From: Ciona savignyi
Lineage: Eukaryota > Chordata > Ascidiacea > Phlebobranchia > Cionidae
Direction of reading: 5' to 3'
DNA length: 64,000 bases
Assembly: GCA_000149265.1 (NCBI GenBank)
Contig: CH003080.1
Location: forward strand, 67,062-131,061
Below, in pieces: positions 25,051-38,049 of this stretch (the stretch's first letter is position 1; each line of letters opens with the position of its first letter). The notes beneath the pieces were generated by a model that worked only from the letters and a program-made list of their open reading frames with translations, did not search any database and was not told the DNA's origin. The translations under genes were made by a program, and so were the position numbers.

Positions 25051-28000
25051 GTATTGGTATAACCCATACAGCCATTTGGTTTAGACGTCATTTTCACTCC
25101 TTGTTCAAGCACAAAAAAATGCGACACACCAGACTAATTTGTCGGACTGAACATAAGAGCTAAATAAGAACACCGACGCGCAGGCTAGCACATGCTGCTA
25201 TCAATCATAAAAACGTTGGAGAATGATCAATATTGTTACTCAACAAAACATTCATTTAAATTTCATGACTAAGACAGCAGCGTCACATGTCATTTACGAC
25301 CAAGCGGGTCTATTAATTGGTTATGCGCCATCTTAAGAGATTTAAAATAATATAAATTGGATATGCAGTGATAACTAATGGGGAAATATTAAGGGGGGTA
25401 CTAGATCCATACAATCAAAAGAGAACTTCGATATGAACAAAATAGAAATAAAACCAGAGAGTGTCAGCCACGTGTAAACCATCACCATTTTTAAAAACCC
25501 CCTTGAGTGACTGCTATATTTTTCTGCACGCAGAAACGATCGGGTTCCCTGGTTACCTTGTCACCATTGGTATATCTTACATGTATAACGTTTGTTTCTA
25601 AAAGCATAAATAATGGGTTCCCGAGTAACCAATCCAATCTAGTCATCTATATTTTCTATGGAATGTGCCATGGTAGATCGAACCCATATAAGCTAATACA
25701 ACTAAAACATTTAACTCGATTGGACATTTCCTTCTTATTATATAAAGGGTAATTGTGACTAATCACTAGTTCAAGTTGAACTTAATAAATGGGGATTTCC
25801 CCGAAAAGGGTTAAAAATAGGTTTGGAGCATACACTTTTTTCGTTTGTATTTAAATTCTTTATACACATAGTTCGTACAATTAAGTAAAAACCCATGACA
25901 TGTTAGCAAAGAATTAGATGTGTAGCGGTCAATGTGGGAAATGAGAACCAATAAAGATTTATTGCAGTGTAATTAGGACCCAGATTTCAAAACGTTTTAA
26001 AGAAAATATTTTTGAGAATATGTAACGGGTATATTTAGGCTTAGAGCATTTGGAAAATCAGGTTGAAGGTTTCAGGAATGTTAGCTACGATGCTCTAAAG
26101 GTTTTGTCTGAATTGTGGTATATATGAATATACCCCAACGGAATACCAGACAGTCGCCAAAAGATTTCACGTAATTTAAAAAAATAAGGCTATATAACCG
26201 GCATAGTTTTTAACCAGCGTTTAGGCAGGAATTGATAGCTAATAACTTACACAAATGTAATATGAATGAATGAATATACACGTATTTTAGTAAACATCGA
26301 ACAACTTTGGATTGGTAATAATGTACCCATCCGTTTCTGTTAGCATAAATTATAGCATACAAAAATGTTTTTACAAATTCTGGTTGTTAAACACGTGGTT
26401 GACATTGTCTAGTTGTATTTGATGTTGTATTTCTTTTTTAAAAGCTTTCCTGGAAGAATGTAATTAAGGTGTAAGTTTTGTCACACATGCCAATCGTCTA
26501 TCGTATTAGCATTGATAATTATTATACTTCAAGATACAGTAATATTATTAAGTAAACTTCTTTTGGCCAAACGAGTTTAAGCTTTTTTTTATAACAATAT
26601 CTCTTTTATTGCCATATCCATAGTAAGTATGACTTTTATTATGCTAGCTAATATTTTGTGTTCGTGTTGATAAAACATATCGTCGTAGAATTGGGGTATA
26701 TTCATATTTGGTTTTCCACGGCTATAATCATATTTTTATCGCCGCCTGAGTCTAGAATCGATTTATGTTTTAGACAAGAAAGCCCTTTGGATAAAATGTT
26801 TAGCCCAATCTTTGCGCGTAGATCTGGTAATTGAAAGATGTTGAGTCGATATAGCCATTTACTCTTTTCCCTGCTGTAGGAACCACAATTTTACCATTTT
26901 ACCACATTTTTGCTTTAAGTGTTTTTTTAAAAAAAATAAACAACTTCTGTTTTAATGAATAAAACACACATCATTTTTTTTGGCAGCGAGCTACTTTATT
27001 ATTTAGAAAACATTATAAAAGGGTTATTATAAAATGTAGTGCAAATGTCCTACTTCAACAGCCCATTATTATCGTGCCCACATTCAAACATATAGGTAAA
27101 AGAGTATAGATTTACATCACAATTTGATTAAATATTTATACAGTGCTAGAAAAAGGCGGCAGATATAAGCTACGCGGACACTTTACGCAGTGCTACACGG
27201 ACAGTTTACGACCAAACACTTTTCTAGTAATGTCCATCTGTTACCTTTAGGGCTGTTGTGGAAACAATAAACATTTTGTTTATTCTTTGGCCCTACTTTA
27301 CTTATTGTACTTGCAAAACGATCTTGTAGAGTGGGCCACACTATATATCTGCGACATTGAACTTTTCAGTTTCATTTCATGTAGTTGATGTACGGCAAAT
27401 ACTGGTTGGCGCTTAATTCTAAAAGTAGATTTCATGTGATGTAACTATTTTGATTGCATTAAAATTCGGGGTGGTGTTTTTGTTTTATCACTTGCTGGAG
27501 AATTTTAATTAACAACCTCACACATTCGTGACAAAGGTAGTTGCGTGTATACTTCTAGTGTATGTCGCAATAAACATTACATATTAATAATGATTAAAAT
27601 AACCTTTCAGTGGTTAAAATTTATGGGTATATATTATCACACCTGGTACCAGGTATTCTGCCCTAAGCAGATCGGTTTTTTTTTCTATTTCCACAAATTT
27701 CAATATTTTAAATCGGAATAAGCCAAGAGAAGTGATACATGTATATGTAAATATGTTCTTATTTTACGTATAGTTAATGCTAACATAAAGGGCTGCATGA
27801 TTTCTGTTGCACAAAAAATAACGTCGCAATCACCCTAAAATCAATAGTTGAATTGTGAATCGTGTAGGCTATTATTCTTTTTAATATCCATAGCTGGACT
27901 TCTCCTTTGTTCCATCGATTTTAAGTCGACGTACAGTCAACAAAAGATTTCTTCGTGGCTCCATTGAGCCTCGATATGTAATAACTTGCATAGATAGGTT

Positions 28001-28723
28001 TTACACAAAACTTCCCTCGTGATTTGGTTGGACCTTAGACAGTTTTCAGCACTGTCAGTTTTATTTATCTTTGTGGACTGTTTATGTCAAGGATGTCTTT
28101 AACTTCCGCAGGTAAGCGACATAGATTTAGATTAAACTAATTGAATCGATTGTAAGATACGAACATTCGTATGAGAGTCCTTAAGTTTGTTTAAAATAGT
28201 TACAACATTTTTACTAGCATAAGTTGTCTGTTGAAATGCATCCATTGTTAATGATACTGGGTGCGCTTATTATTGTTGTGTACCTATAAGCATGTGTGTT
28301 AATTAATGTGAAGAGGCAAATTGACTTATTTGTAATTCACACAGTGCGTAATTCTAACACGGCTTATTTAATATAATTTTCGATCGATCAGGTCGATTTT
28401 ACTACTGAGTGAAACATTTAATCAATTGGTATGGAGGATGTGTGCATTTAGTATAGCTACACTTCGCTTATTGAGGAATTGTACTCGCTTGACCACAGCT
28501 CTACTATGTAGCTTCGATCGAGCTCATAGCTTTTAAGCTGTGTTATACGGCTGCAGTATAAAATATTTATGAAGTTGCTTGATGTATTGGACTCGTTGGA
28601 TCACTGCCGTCAACCTGCCCAGATCACTTCGGGCTATTAGCACGCTAAGAAGTTGAGTTTGTCATCTACTGAATTAGATTTTTGTTTGTCAGCTAACGTG
28701 CATATTACAAGCTGTGAAGTGTG

Positions 28724-28766
28724 ATGGATAAGTTAAAAGCTGGTGGTCAAATTAAGGGAATTAAAG
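28724..28766 (+). CDS. Candidate alternative first coding exon of the FGF gene
   Basis: ATG followed by 14 codons and one base (MDKLKAGGQIKGIK), then a donor AAAG|GTAGAT. The phase is right to join the FGF core exon at 29577, giving ...IKESQLKG. In vertebrate FHFs short alternative first exons join at this same place just before the QLKG motif. This is a prediction from phase and position only and has no transcript support. Confidence 0.4.
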
Positions 28767-29083
28767 GTAGATATGCATATTTAATGGAGCGAACTTAGTG
28801 AACGATGAAATGTATCTTGAAATATTATGTTTTGACTTCTCTGCATAAATAACGCTTACTTCGGGAGGATTGGCTCAAAAAGTAATATAATAAACGGGTG
28901 TGCTGGCGTGATGCCCAACAAGATAAGATGAATTATTCAATTCCTCAATTGCGATGTACTGATCGGTGTTTATCTGCGTTCTTGTTGTTATACATCCTAT
29001 ATTTTTCGGCGTTATTCCGCCACTCGGATCGGTGGCTTCGGTTGTTTGTCTGACTAGTTCCGCGGTGAAGTTATTATCTTTCA

Positions 29084-31010
29084 ATGGAGGAAGCTTCATA
29101 CATGATTAAGCCTGATGAATCTAGTAGCGGACATAGCAGAGGTGATGTGTATATGTTGAAGAATTCGAGAATATATTCGATTAAAATGTTGACTAAGATT
29201 TTAGTTACCTTGAAAGGATGTAGAGATACATTGTTCTTTATCTGTGTCACGAAAACGACCATTATAACGTAAATATGCGTTTATAAGATGTGCGGGTATG
29301 CGGTTAGTATAATATAACACCAGCTTATTGTTTTCATGCATTGAAGGATTACTGTTTGCTTCTATTTAACAGTTTGTCTTTTCTTTCCGCTGAATGATTA
29401 CCGTCGTATAAGCTTCTCTAAATTATTGATATCTTATATTGATTTTTTAAACAAACTAAGAAAAGTTGAGGTGCAGGTATCCGTTAAACTTCAGATTTGT
29501 CTAATTTGCTTTCATATTTAATATAACTAATTAGACTACTCTGATCACACGTTCAATACAGTTTTAACATTTTTAGAGTCTCAGTTGAAAGGCGTGAAGA
29601 CTCAAATCTTTTCGAGACAAGGTTTTTACTTGGACATCGACCGTGAAAGCGGGGAAGTACGTGGTGTACAGAAGGAATCGGATTCAACAGTTTTCTTTCT
29701 CATCCCGGTTGGTCTCCGTATCGTTTCCATCCAACACACACAAACTCTGCTTTATATCGCAATGAACAGCGAGGGACGATTATACACCACGGTGAGCAAT
29801 GTACTAAATTTTCCATAAATTTATTTTTGATCAGGCAGTTTTACTGGATCTAGGTTTGAACATGGCACCAATGGATCTATCGCTTAAGTCTATTTTGTCT
29901 GCTGTCTGTGTTTAATTTCTCTTACTGATTAGCTTGTTTGGTTATAATGCGCCGTACAGCCGAAGTGCTTCTGGTTCAAAACTGTTCGCTAGCTAGTCGA
30001 TTGTGTTGGACATTGCATGAACCCAATACATTGATGGGTTCTACCAAATTAAAAGAACGTCTAATTCATACACAACACACTACAACAGCTTTGTTAACCC
30101 GACGGTAGGCGCAAGGTGATCTGACAATTCCCTTTGTGTTAACGCTCCTTTCGTTTTCTTATTCTCGCGGATAAACATGGATATCCTATCCTATTCTATC
30201 GCATGAGTACCTCGCAAACTGGTAGACTACAAAACAATTTAGCTCTGGCAACTTATGGCCTACTTACTGGCGAATGGCTGGTGTCTGCTGGTAAAATTCG
30301 ACAATCTGTATACAAGATTCAATCCTGTTTATATACTTGCGAGGTTACAATAGTACGACGTTCCATTGTATGTCATGTTGAAAATGTATTGGTATGGTAA
30401 ATTCGTGTGTGCACCTCTCACAGTAACATAAATTTTTTCGGTCAAATACAAGGAAGTAAAATACCAACTAATGTGAAAGGGGTTACACGCCGCAACAATT
30501 ATATTTCTGTTCATATTTACAATCCTCCACCCACGTTGCAGGAGAGCTACACCATGGAATGTAAATTTAAGGAATCTGTATATGATAACTACTACGTGGT
30601 GTACACATCATGCATTTACAAACAATTACAAAGTGGCCGGCCGTGGAACGTGGGTATGACGAAAGAAGGTGTTCCTTTAAAGGGCTCGCAAGCAAAGAAG
30701 CATAAACCTTGCTCACATTTTATTCCACGACCAATTGAAGGTGAGGTCTAGACATTACCTTGTTTAAGCCGTAAACATTAATTCATCATTCAGTGTGATG
30801 ATATTTGATAATATATAGACACTACTATACTATCATCTTTGTTTTTTATCGGATTTTCCATTGATCAATATATGAGCATAAATTAGCAGCTACTATTGTA
30901 TTAAATGCCATGTATTTTTAGTTCAAATGTTCAAAGAACCGAGCGTATGCGAGTTGGCCGTACCTAGTCGGAGCGCCTCTTCTACAGATGCAAGAAAGCG
31001 AAAAACATGA
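29084..31010 (+). CDS. Intracellular fibroblast growth factor homologous factor (FGF11/12/13/14 type)
   Basis: Beta-trefoil FGF of the FHF branch, whose vertebrate members stay in the cell and bind the C-terminal tail of voltage-gated sodium channels. Exons: 29084-29141, 29577-29791, 30542-30740, 30922-31010; 561 nt, 186 aa. Signature stretches are QLKGVKTQIFSRQGFYLDI, FFLIPVGLRIVSIQHTQTLL, YIAMNSEGRLYT, ECKFKESVYDNYYVVYTS, GVPLKGSQAKKHKPCSHFIP and FKEPS, all close to human FGF12/13/14. It has no signal peptide. The C-terminus is a short basic Ser/Arg/Lys tail ending RKRKT. The first exon (MEEASYMIKPDESSSGHSR) is chosen by ATG, donor and phase, and is less certain than the other three. An alternative first exon may lie at 28724. 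Intron 2 carries a SINE. The gene is convergent with the fucosyltransferase-like gene. Confidence 0.9.
29941..30200 (+). mobile_element. SINE copy in the FGF intron
   Basis: Forward-strand SINE with a degraded tRNA-like head, then GCTAGCTAGTCGATTGTGTT, GGGTTCTACCAAATTAAA, ACACAACACACTACAACAGC, CCCGACGGTAGGCGCAAGG, TGATCTGACAATT, and a tail of ATCCTATCCTATTC repeats. It is the same family as 60574-60867 but older. Confidence 0.8.
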
Positions 31011-31321
31011 AGTTAAATATTTGTTTCAATACAGAACTTTTAAACATTGCAAAAATACTTACCTATACGAATGTCTGTGTTGCTGCTGCTTCATTATTTC
31101 GTTGTAAACGATCCGTATTGTAATCGACATTATAACACTGATGGTTATGCCGGTCTCGAAATACTTTAAATTGAATAAGTTTCAAATCCAAGTCATTTGT
31201 ATATGTTTGTAGGTACGAGGAAAATGCATCCTAACTAGCATTCTCTAACTTCTCTAAGAAAGACAAAACAAGTATCGATATGCGCGTGTGCTGATTATTT
31301 GAAAGCTAAAATGACGCACAA

Positions 31322-31327
31322 AATAAA
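31322..31327 (+). terminator. Candidate polyadenylation signal of the FGF gene
   Basis: AATAAA about 310 nt after the FGF stop codon and upstream of the convergent gene's end. It is the first canonical hexamer I see after the stop. Confidence 0.5.
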
Positions 31328-31647
31328 GTTATAGAGTCCATTATATGGAACTTTGGAAAAAAAAGAAAAGCAACAACGCGATGTCAATGCAAAGGCGGAT
31401 ATTCTACAGAAATGATCAGTTTTCGTTTGACCGTCGAAACATTGAAAATAAAAATTCGTAATTTTAAAATTGTTTGCTAAAATATTTAAGCTCGAACAAT
31501 TCGAGAACTTGTGGTGATAAGCTCAGTAAAGAAATTTTGTAAAGGTTGTATTCTTGACCTCGTAGTAAATACCGTGATGCTCGATGTTTTGACAAGGACG
31601 CGGTGACTGTCATGCACGACACCATTCGTGATTTACCCCCTAAACCA

Positions 31648-34600
31648 TTACGTTGCTTGTTCCATCGTACTTGCATATTCTCTGAGCAACCTCCGGTGAC
31701 CTCTCCCGCCATCTAACGTGTCAATTATGAGACCCAAAATATTTTGGTCAAGATACAAGTCATTGCTGTTCATTTGTAGGCGACGGTAATACACCACTCG
31801 TTGCGACCAGGTGCTCTGCTTTGACCAAAGGAAAGTTTTACCGAGTTTTCCAATCTCCATTTCGACTTGAGATATGACGTCATTCGTGAAATCGAAATCG
31901 CTTAACGTCGACCCGCAAATTCTTAAAAAGAAGAGAAAGGAAATTTATATAAACTAATATAACCGAACACTTTTTTTTTAATTCTTGATATTACTTTGTA
32001 TATGTTATTCACCTGTAGTTTTTCAAAACAAAGTTGAAGAGGTCTTTAGAATAAAATATCTCAACTTTTCCCAAATCCTTGTATTTAGGAATGCCGCGCA
32101 GTAACTTGGAAAAAGCCACCTGAATATTCTTCACAAAACCGGTAACTGATGACGGTGCGGCCAAGTAAACTGATTTTGGATTGTATCCATGGATTTCTCT
32201 GGCTTCTAATAGTTTGACTGCTAATGCATGGGCGAAAGCTGTTGCATTGGCAGCTCGCTCGATTAGTTGACACATTTCAGCAATTTTCGGTCTGAAGTGG
32301 ACATCGCACAGGTAATGAAGAAAATCCTAAAACAATAGTTTTTTTAGTTTCTGAAGATACAATTTTCCTAGAACTTCGTTAACTTTGCTTTACTGGCATT
32401 GCCTTCTAACGGCGATATTAAATGATACACGTAAAATAAAACTATGCCACGATATATTTAACCCAGGATGTAAATTAAGTCAATGTGTGTATTAAATGAT
32501 TCACTTATCGTGTCTTACTTCTTTGTCGTAACGCCAGTGAACTGCAACATGCGAAGGCCCTAAAATTTCATTGCGAAAAGCATGCGCTACATCGCGGATG
32601 AACTTCGGACTATTAACATTCCGCCATACGTCGCCATAGAAAACTTGAGCGTCGGTTTTTGTGAGCACATTTTCCTGCGGGGAGTCGATGATGTCGAAAG
32701 CACTTCTTGGCCACGATGCTGGCACTGACAATTGTATATTACAATTAGTATTTAGTTAAAACAAAGATTTAAAGTTGTTTCGTTATAGCTAGTTTCATGA
32801 GTGTGTTCGGGCAAGGAATTCGCGAACATGTTGAAAACGAATTTGCCACTCCGTACGTGATGTTCCGCCATTTTGAAAATTTATGGCTAAAGAGAAATGT
32901 TAAAACAAATAAAATGGTAAATGGTTATGGTATTGTTTTTGTTGATGTATGGCGATGACGCCATAAGCAAGAAGGGTATTGGTTTCCAGTAAGTTTGGGA
33001 ATGTTCATTATTTTAATTTATTTAACTGCAGTAAATATTACAATGACGATCTTATACAATCGATTGAAACTGATTATAAACAGTTTACATTAAAAGTTCA
33101 ACTAAGTAACAACTTGACTAAAATACAGGAAGTTCAAGACAAATTTGGACTGCAGCGCAGCGTCACGCAAATGTAAAAAAGTATTGCAAAGCAGGAAAGC
33201 AGTACTAGAGAGAGAGAGAGTTAACTACAAGTAAACCACCGCTCTTTGTAAAATCAAGTTTTACAATACGTTATATGCTTATTGGCATTGAAACATACAG
33301 CTTCCCTGGTTACATATACTCACTAATCTTAACAAGCAAAAGGCATAAACCGGTTTCTTAACCAATCCAAACAAGCCTTCTACGTTCTGTAAAAGTATAA
33401 TCTTGTTGGGTAACAACATAAAATGAAGCAAACGTTTTATTATTTTAATCATTTTTTAAATAAAAGTGTCAAAGCGGAGGGGTCGGGGCGAAAAGCTACT
33501 TTAAATTCTTATAGAATACATTCAATATTTACTTCCAATTTAAATTGTTATGTGATTGAGAAGAAATATTCGGGATAACTATAACCACATGTACGTAAAA
33601 AAATATACATATGGCCTAGAGCATTTTATAAGCAGATGAATTGTTAAACAAAAACCTCGTCTAAATATACAACGTGTGCAGTTTGCTATCGTCTACATTT
33701 TATTTTAAAAGGACTGTGAATAGAAAATTTTTCGGTAATACCACTGTAAGTGAACGTTTTAAATTTAAATAAAAACGTCAGCTGGAATGAGTAATCTGTC
33801 AATCCCAAACAGACAGCGTAGGCCTATACGTGGCCAAATGTCTTGGTAAATAGATTATTTATTTTTGAACAAGACATTTAAACTTACACGTATCGGATGG
33901 TCGCAATCCCAGCTGCCGAAAAGGTTTGAAATAATGAGCACATTTTTTAGCAGATTGATAATTCGATTTTAATTCCATGAAATCAAAATCATGCTTCCGT
34001 CCTTGAAACATATCGCCCATTAGCCACTTGATCTCTGTAATTCAAAAGTCTTATGGATTTAAAATGCTATAGTAAATTAAGTACTAGAAAGTGTCAACCA
34101 CGTAATTGTATTCTTTTTCACAAGTTTTTCATGTTCTGTCAAGGCAGTTTATGCGTGTCAGAATTCAATCTGGAAGTTTCCACAACGTTTCAATCCAGGT
34201 AAAAAAACTTCCCTATGTGGTATAGCGCGCGTTATAATTTAAGCTGGTCAATTAGTTCATAATTTTTGGATTCAGAGAATTTGCCCATCTATTACCTTCA
34301 GAAATTTATGTCTATTTATGTAGAGTAAGAATATGTTCGCTAACATTTTTACCCCTTTTAAATCCGCAAATCCCAAATCATATAATATATGTATATATAT
34401 ATACATGTACCATATGGTAAGTAGAACCCCGCTTACCTGGCCACCTAAGGGACCGTGATCAAACGTATATATATATATATACCATAAAACCTCTATTTAA
34501 ACGCCACCTCCAACAGAGCGCCACTATAAAGGAAGGGTTGAAAAATATAGCACCCCTCTCTAATTAAACATCGCACCTCTAATAGAAACGCCATTTTGAC

Positions 34601-37157
34601 ATTATTATGTTAATTAGTGACCAAGGTTTTCTACATTACAAAATAATAGATGCCCAATAATACTTTACCGGTAAATCAACTCCAGTAAAAATTGGATGAA
34701 TATATTGGTAATATACGTTCATTTCTGACCTGAAATCTGACCAGCCAGTCAAAAAATAGAGCGCCGTGGCGCTCAAGTGGAGGTTTTACGGTACATTCAC
34801 ATTATATATGTAATATATACTTAATATATAATAAAACCGGAAATTAACACAATATGTACCTTTTTTTCCAAAATGGGGCTCATAATTATGGTATTAGCGG
34901 TTTTGACGAAAATTTAATTTTTATTTAAAAGGATCTGCAACCGGTCAATTAAACTTACATGGTAAATGACTGCGTGGTATTATTACTATAACTAATATAT
35001 TTATATCCGATGTCATGAATCTTGACAGATATATTAGCTGATAATTAAGTACTTACAAAATGAAACTACAGAAAATCTCTGTGGCCGCAGTATAATTAAC
35101 AAGGCTCTACAATAAAATCCCCAGCAATTTAACCTAGCAATTAAATCTAGCACATGTGTTTAATTACATATTTTACAAATCTTAGTACTTGGTTCAAATT
35201 ACACGACATGTTCATTTCGCCCTTATTGTTTCCACGTAGAAAGTCTGGCCACAGAAGTTCAGCCGAAGACATATTTAACCAAACCGGCGCGACAGGTTGA
35301 ACTATACCCCAGAGCTAAAGCTTGATATGTCAAGGTGATTTGCGGTTAAACCATATTACTTTTGCGCAAGACTAAAAAGCACTCTGGTATCGGACATTTA
35401 AATCCCACCCCCGCGTCCAATTGCACTGATTCCAATTGCAGGACTAGTAAGGTATTAAAAGTTCAGTATACAAATATACATAGTACTTTAGCACCAAGAT
35501 GCCGGAAAACTCACCCGTGTTAACAAGAGAATACACATCCATGTTTCCTCTGTCAATAAAATCTATAAAATTGAAAATGTTACTTATTGTGTTAATGTGC
35601 CAGCAAAGAAACGACAAATACAACATATGTGTATTATAAAACAAACATTTCGTTATAAAATGATTCGTAAAATGAACTTGTACTATTGCCAAAAGTGTCA
35701 TGTTATATAATGATTACAATTAGGAGCAGAAAGTTTGTTTCATAATATTGGTATGTTTAATCCGATTATTATAATTTTTAATGCGTATGACTACAGTGAT
35801 TTCAACTTTAATACTCCGTAATATTAGGAAAAATATATTCTTGAGTAAGTGTAGCCTACACTTCGTGACTTTATGGCGTCGATTCAGATTAATGATACGT
35901 TTAGTTAGTTTCCACACCTTTGACTTCTTTTATTCCGATTCCAGCCTTATATCTGGCACCTTGCAGTCCGGTTTGGACATGGATTACAGGTAACGCACTC
36001 AGAAGAGGACTCTGTGTAAAAATATTTTTTCGGTAAATGGATATGAAGATAAGATTCTGTTTGCAGGTAAGCGGTATCCTTTAAGCGCTCAAATTACACG
36101 CACAACCAATAAAGTTTGTCTGGGGGGTTGATTTTCCATTAAAGCTAAACTACTGTAAGCTACTTCCTGCACATTTGGAATGTATAGATCACTTATCATA
36201 CACTTACCATGCCTTCTTCGTCGGCATTAAAAAACACGTCAAAGCGGCCATTGCACCTCTTTACTGCTTGTGATAACGGTATCACTGACATATACCGCCG
36301 CAAGATGTTAAGATCTATTCTCCTTTCTGCACCGACCACCGTCTTTAAAAGTACGTTTTCATACGTGTGCTCGTAGAAATTCGGTAGAACCAAAGTCCTG
36401 TAAAAGACATATACAATGTCAATACCTCTTACCTTGAGTAAAAGAAAATCACAACTATAAAACATGGAACATGGTTGTGTGGGAGAATGTTTTAACGCCG
36501 TCCATTCACCTAACGCTTTATATAAAAATGGTCAAGTGATCAGCCCATCACAAATTCAAAACTTAGCCCGACAAAAAAACGTGGAACAGGAATATTTTGG
36601 TGGCCGAATGTTAACACGACATATAAATATGCATATTTCTATACAAAAAACGTAGTGTCATCCGTGTTAGTGACAGACATTATAGGTCCGAAACTTGGCG
36701 CGGTAAGAAATTTTAAAATAGGAAACGAAGAATATCATGAATTCCAAGAAGTAGCTATTGTAAAACGTCGTTATACAATCCCGTTTAACGTAGTACATTG
36801 TTAAAAAAAATAGTCATCATTATCTGATTTTACATACCTGTTTAATATAATGGCAAGCAGAGCGCTTTGCTGAAAACCAGCTAGTTGGTTGCTTGGTCCA
36901 TTGTACAGTGTTGGAATTAAAAATCTATTCGGATCAAGCTTGTGCTTCGGTGTTATCGGTTTGCTCCAGTCCGTGTCGGATTTCAGGCATTTTCGATTAG
37001 TCTCTTTGAAGCCGGGTTCCCCGTGGTAATTTTGAAATGCAGTCGGGGTTTTATCCTGTGTTATTCCCAACTCACCAAAGCTCTCATGCCATTGCGGAAC
37101 CTTCCAATTGTTTTGATCTGCGGTTTGTTGTCCTTCAATGAAATTCGCATGCAAACG
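31648..37157 (-). CDS. O-fucosyltransferase-like protein, 5' end lost in the assembly gap
   Basis: Glycosyltransferase-like protein resembling GDP-fucose protein O-fucosyltransferases. Minus-strand exons recovered by phase: 37157(partial)-36838, 36397-36208, 36011-35918, 35562-35515, 34034-33888, 32724-32519, 32326-32013, 31921-31648. They join in frame through GT-AG junctions into at least 530 residues ending ASTMEQAT. Supporting motifs are NGPSNQLAGFQQSALLA followed by NRTLVLPNFYEH (the N-terminal NQ...NRTLVLP pattern of the fold), HVAVHWRYDKE (like the HxR GDP-fucose-binding motif) and STWSQRVV near the C-terminus (like the STxSS/STWS motif). The 5' part, which should hold a signal or membrane anchor, is missing in the N gap. 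Which animal subfamily it belongs to, and its acceptor, I cannot say. Its 3' end faces the FGF gene. Confidence 0.75.
34481..34793. mobile_element. Short inverted-repeat MITE in an intron of the fucosyltransferase-like gene
   Basis: The left end, ACCATAAAACCTCTATTTAA, and the reverse complement of the right end, ACCGTAAAACCTCCACTTGA, are imperfect inverted repeats of ~20 bp or more. Both are followed by GCGCC/ACGCC-like sequence. The flanks are TA on both sides inside a (TA)n tract, consistent with a TA-targeting element of the Tc1/mariner type. There is no ORF. Confidence 0.65.
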
Positions 37158-37257
37158 NNNNNNNNNNNNNNNNNNNNNNNNNNNNNNNNNNNNNNNNNNN
37201 NNNNNNNNNNNNNNNNNNNNNNNNNNNNNNNNNNNNNNNNNNNNNNNNNNNNNNNNN
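37158..37257. other. Assembly gap (100 N)
   Basis: Exactly 100 N, the usual placeholder for a gap of unknown size. It cuts the 5' part of the fucosyltransferase-like gene and lies between the two copies of the PSMD1 segment, 3.65 kb before copy 2 starts. Confidence 0.99.
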
Positions 37258-38040
37258 TGTCCCTTTGTCAGCGAATTTTTTTTAACATTCACTATTCCTT
37301 ATTTTAACTACAAATTTACAATTTTACAAAACCTGGTGACATGGCTTGCAATGTAAATACTTGGTGGTATTTATAAGCACCTTTCGGCTTTCTGTTTGCC
37401 GAAAATATTTTAAATATGAAATTACAGGTTATGATTTCCAAAATTCATCTCAGTGTAATCCAACCCACGGTCGGTGGGAGGGGGTGTTACACTATTTTTC
37501 CACAACGAACAGGTATTGCTGGGCTTGAAGTTTAGCTTTTTTAAGATCAATTGCCTGTTAACAAATTTACCAGTTCAATTTTATCCAAATTTAGAGTTAC
37601 TTCCACTGTTGTCCATATATTCAGACACGAGTTTAGTTTATTTTTTGATTCCCCCAAAAAAATATGCGGCAGGAACTTTTATACAATAAATAAATAGGGA
37701 AAAAATACGACAAAACAACAGACGTTAAAGTACGCCTATAATCAGCCGTTTGCACATATTCAATACACACTAAATAGGTTCAGTAACCCGAAGGTAGGCG
37801 CGAGTTAAACTGACGATTATCGGTGTGTTGACGCCTCTTGCGTTTTCCCACTCACGGGGAAAAATAACTATCCTATAACCCCCGAAAACATTCTTCACTT
37901 GCATTATTAATATCAATTTTTTTTTAGTGTTTTATTTACTATAGTTATTATGGCGTACAACATAATTACGCACTATTAAATTAATTTTTAAATGTATACA
38001 AATAGAAAACTTTGATTTGTTAACTCAGTTACTTAGAAGA
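37258..38040. other. Noncoding DNA after the gap, with a SINE fragment
   Basis: I see no supported gene. A partial forward SINE lies at about 37760-37880 (AACCCGAAGGTAGGCGCGAG, CTGACGATTATCGGTGTGTT, TTTTCCCACTCACGGGGA, tail CTATCCTATAACC). I could not find the missing N-terminal exons of the fucosyltransferase-like gene here. Confidence 0.55.
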
Positions 38041-38049
38041 AAGAAGAAA

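Larger units (their letters stand above)
3860..27723. repeat. Copy 1 of a ~23.5-kb duplicated segment (partner 40911-64000)
   Basis: From GGGTATTCATGTCTTATC at 3861 onward this segment aligns colinearly with 40912 to the window end. The coordinate offset drifts from 37051 to about 36277 through indels. Exons are nearly identical and introns and intergenic DNA differ by a few percent by eye. Left of 3860/40911 the two sequences are unrelated. The right boundary lies beyond the window. It contains PSMD1, the nested GPCR and tRNA-Arg. Whether this is a real duplication or two alleles placed in series is discussed in the findings. Confidence 0.97.
21892..28723. other. Intergenic region between PSMD1 and the FGF gene
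   Basis: About 6.8 kb with no gene I can support. It holds two reverse-strand SINE remnants (about 22147-22292 and 24905-25050). It also has at least three stretches that barely differ from copy 2 (about 22387-22617, 23096-23580 and 23863-24215) against a more divergent background, which makes them cis-regulatory candidates. One 212-bp block, 26609-26820, is missing from copy 2. The ORF at 23354-23728 is interrupted by a stop in copy 2 (at 59821), so it is not treated as a gene. Confidence 0.6.

Noticed and set aside
36801..37307. ORFs running through the N gap
   Set aside because: Continuity across unknown bases is an artefact; only the part from 37157 down to 36838 is supported.
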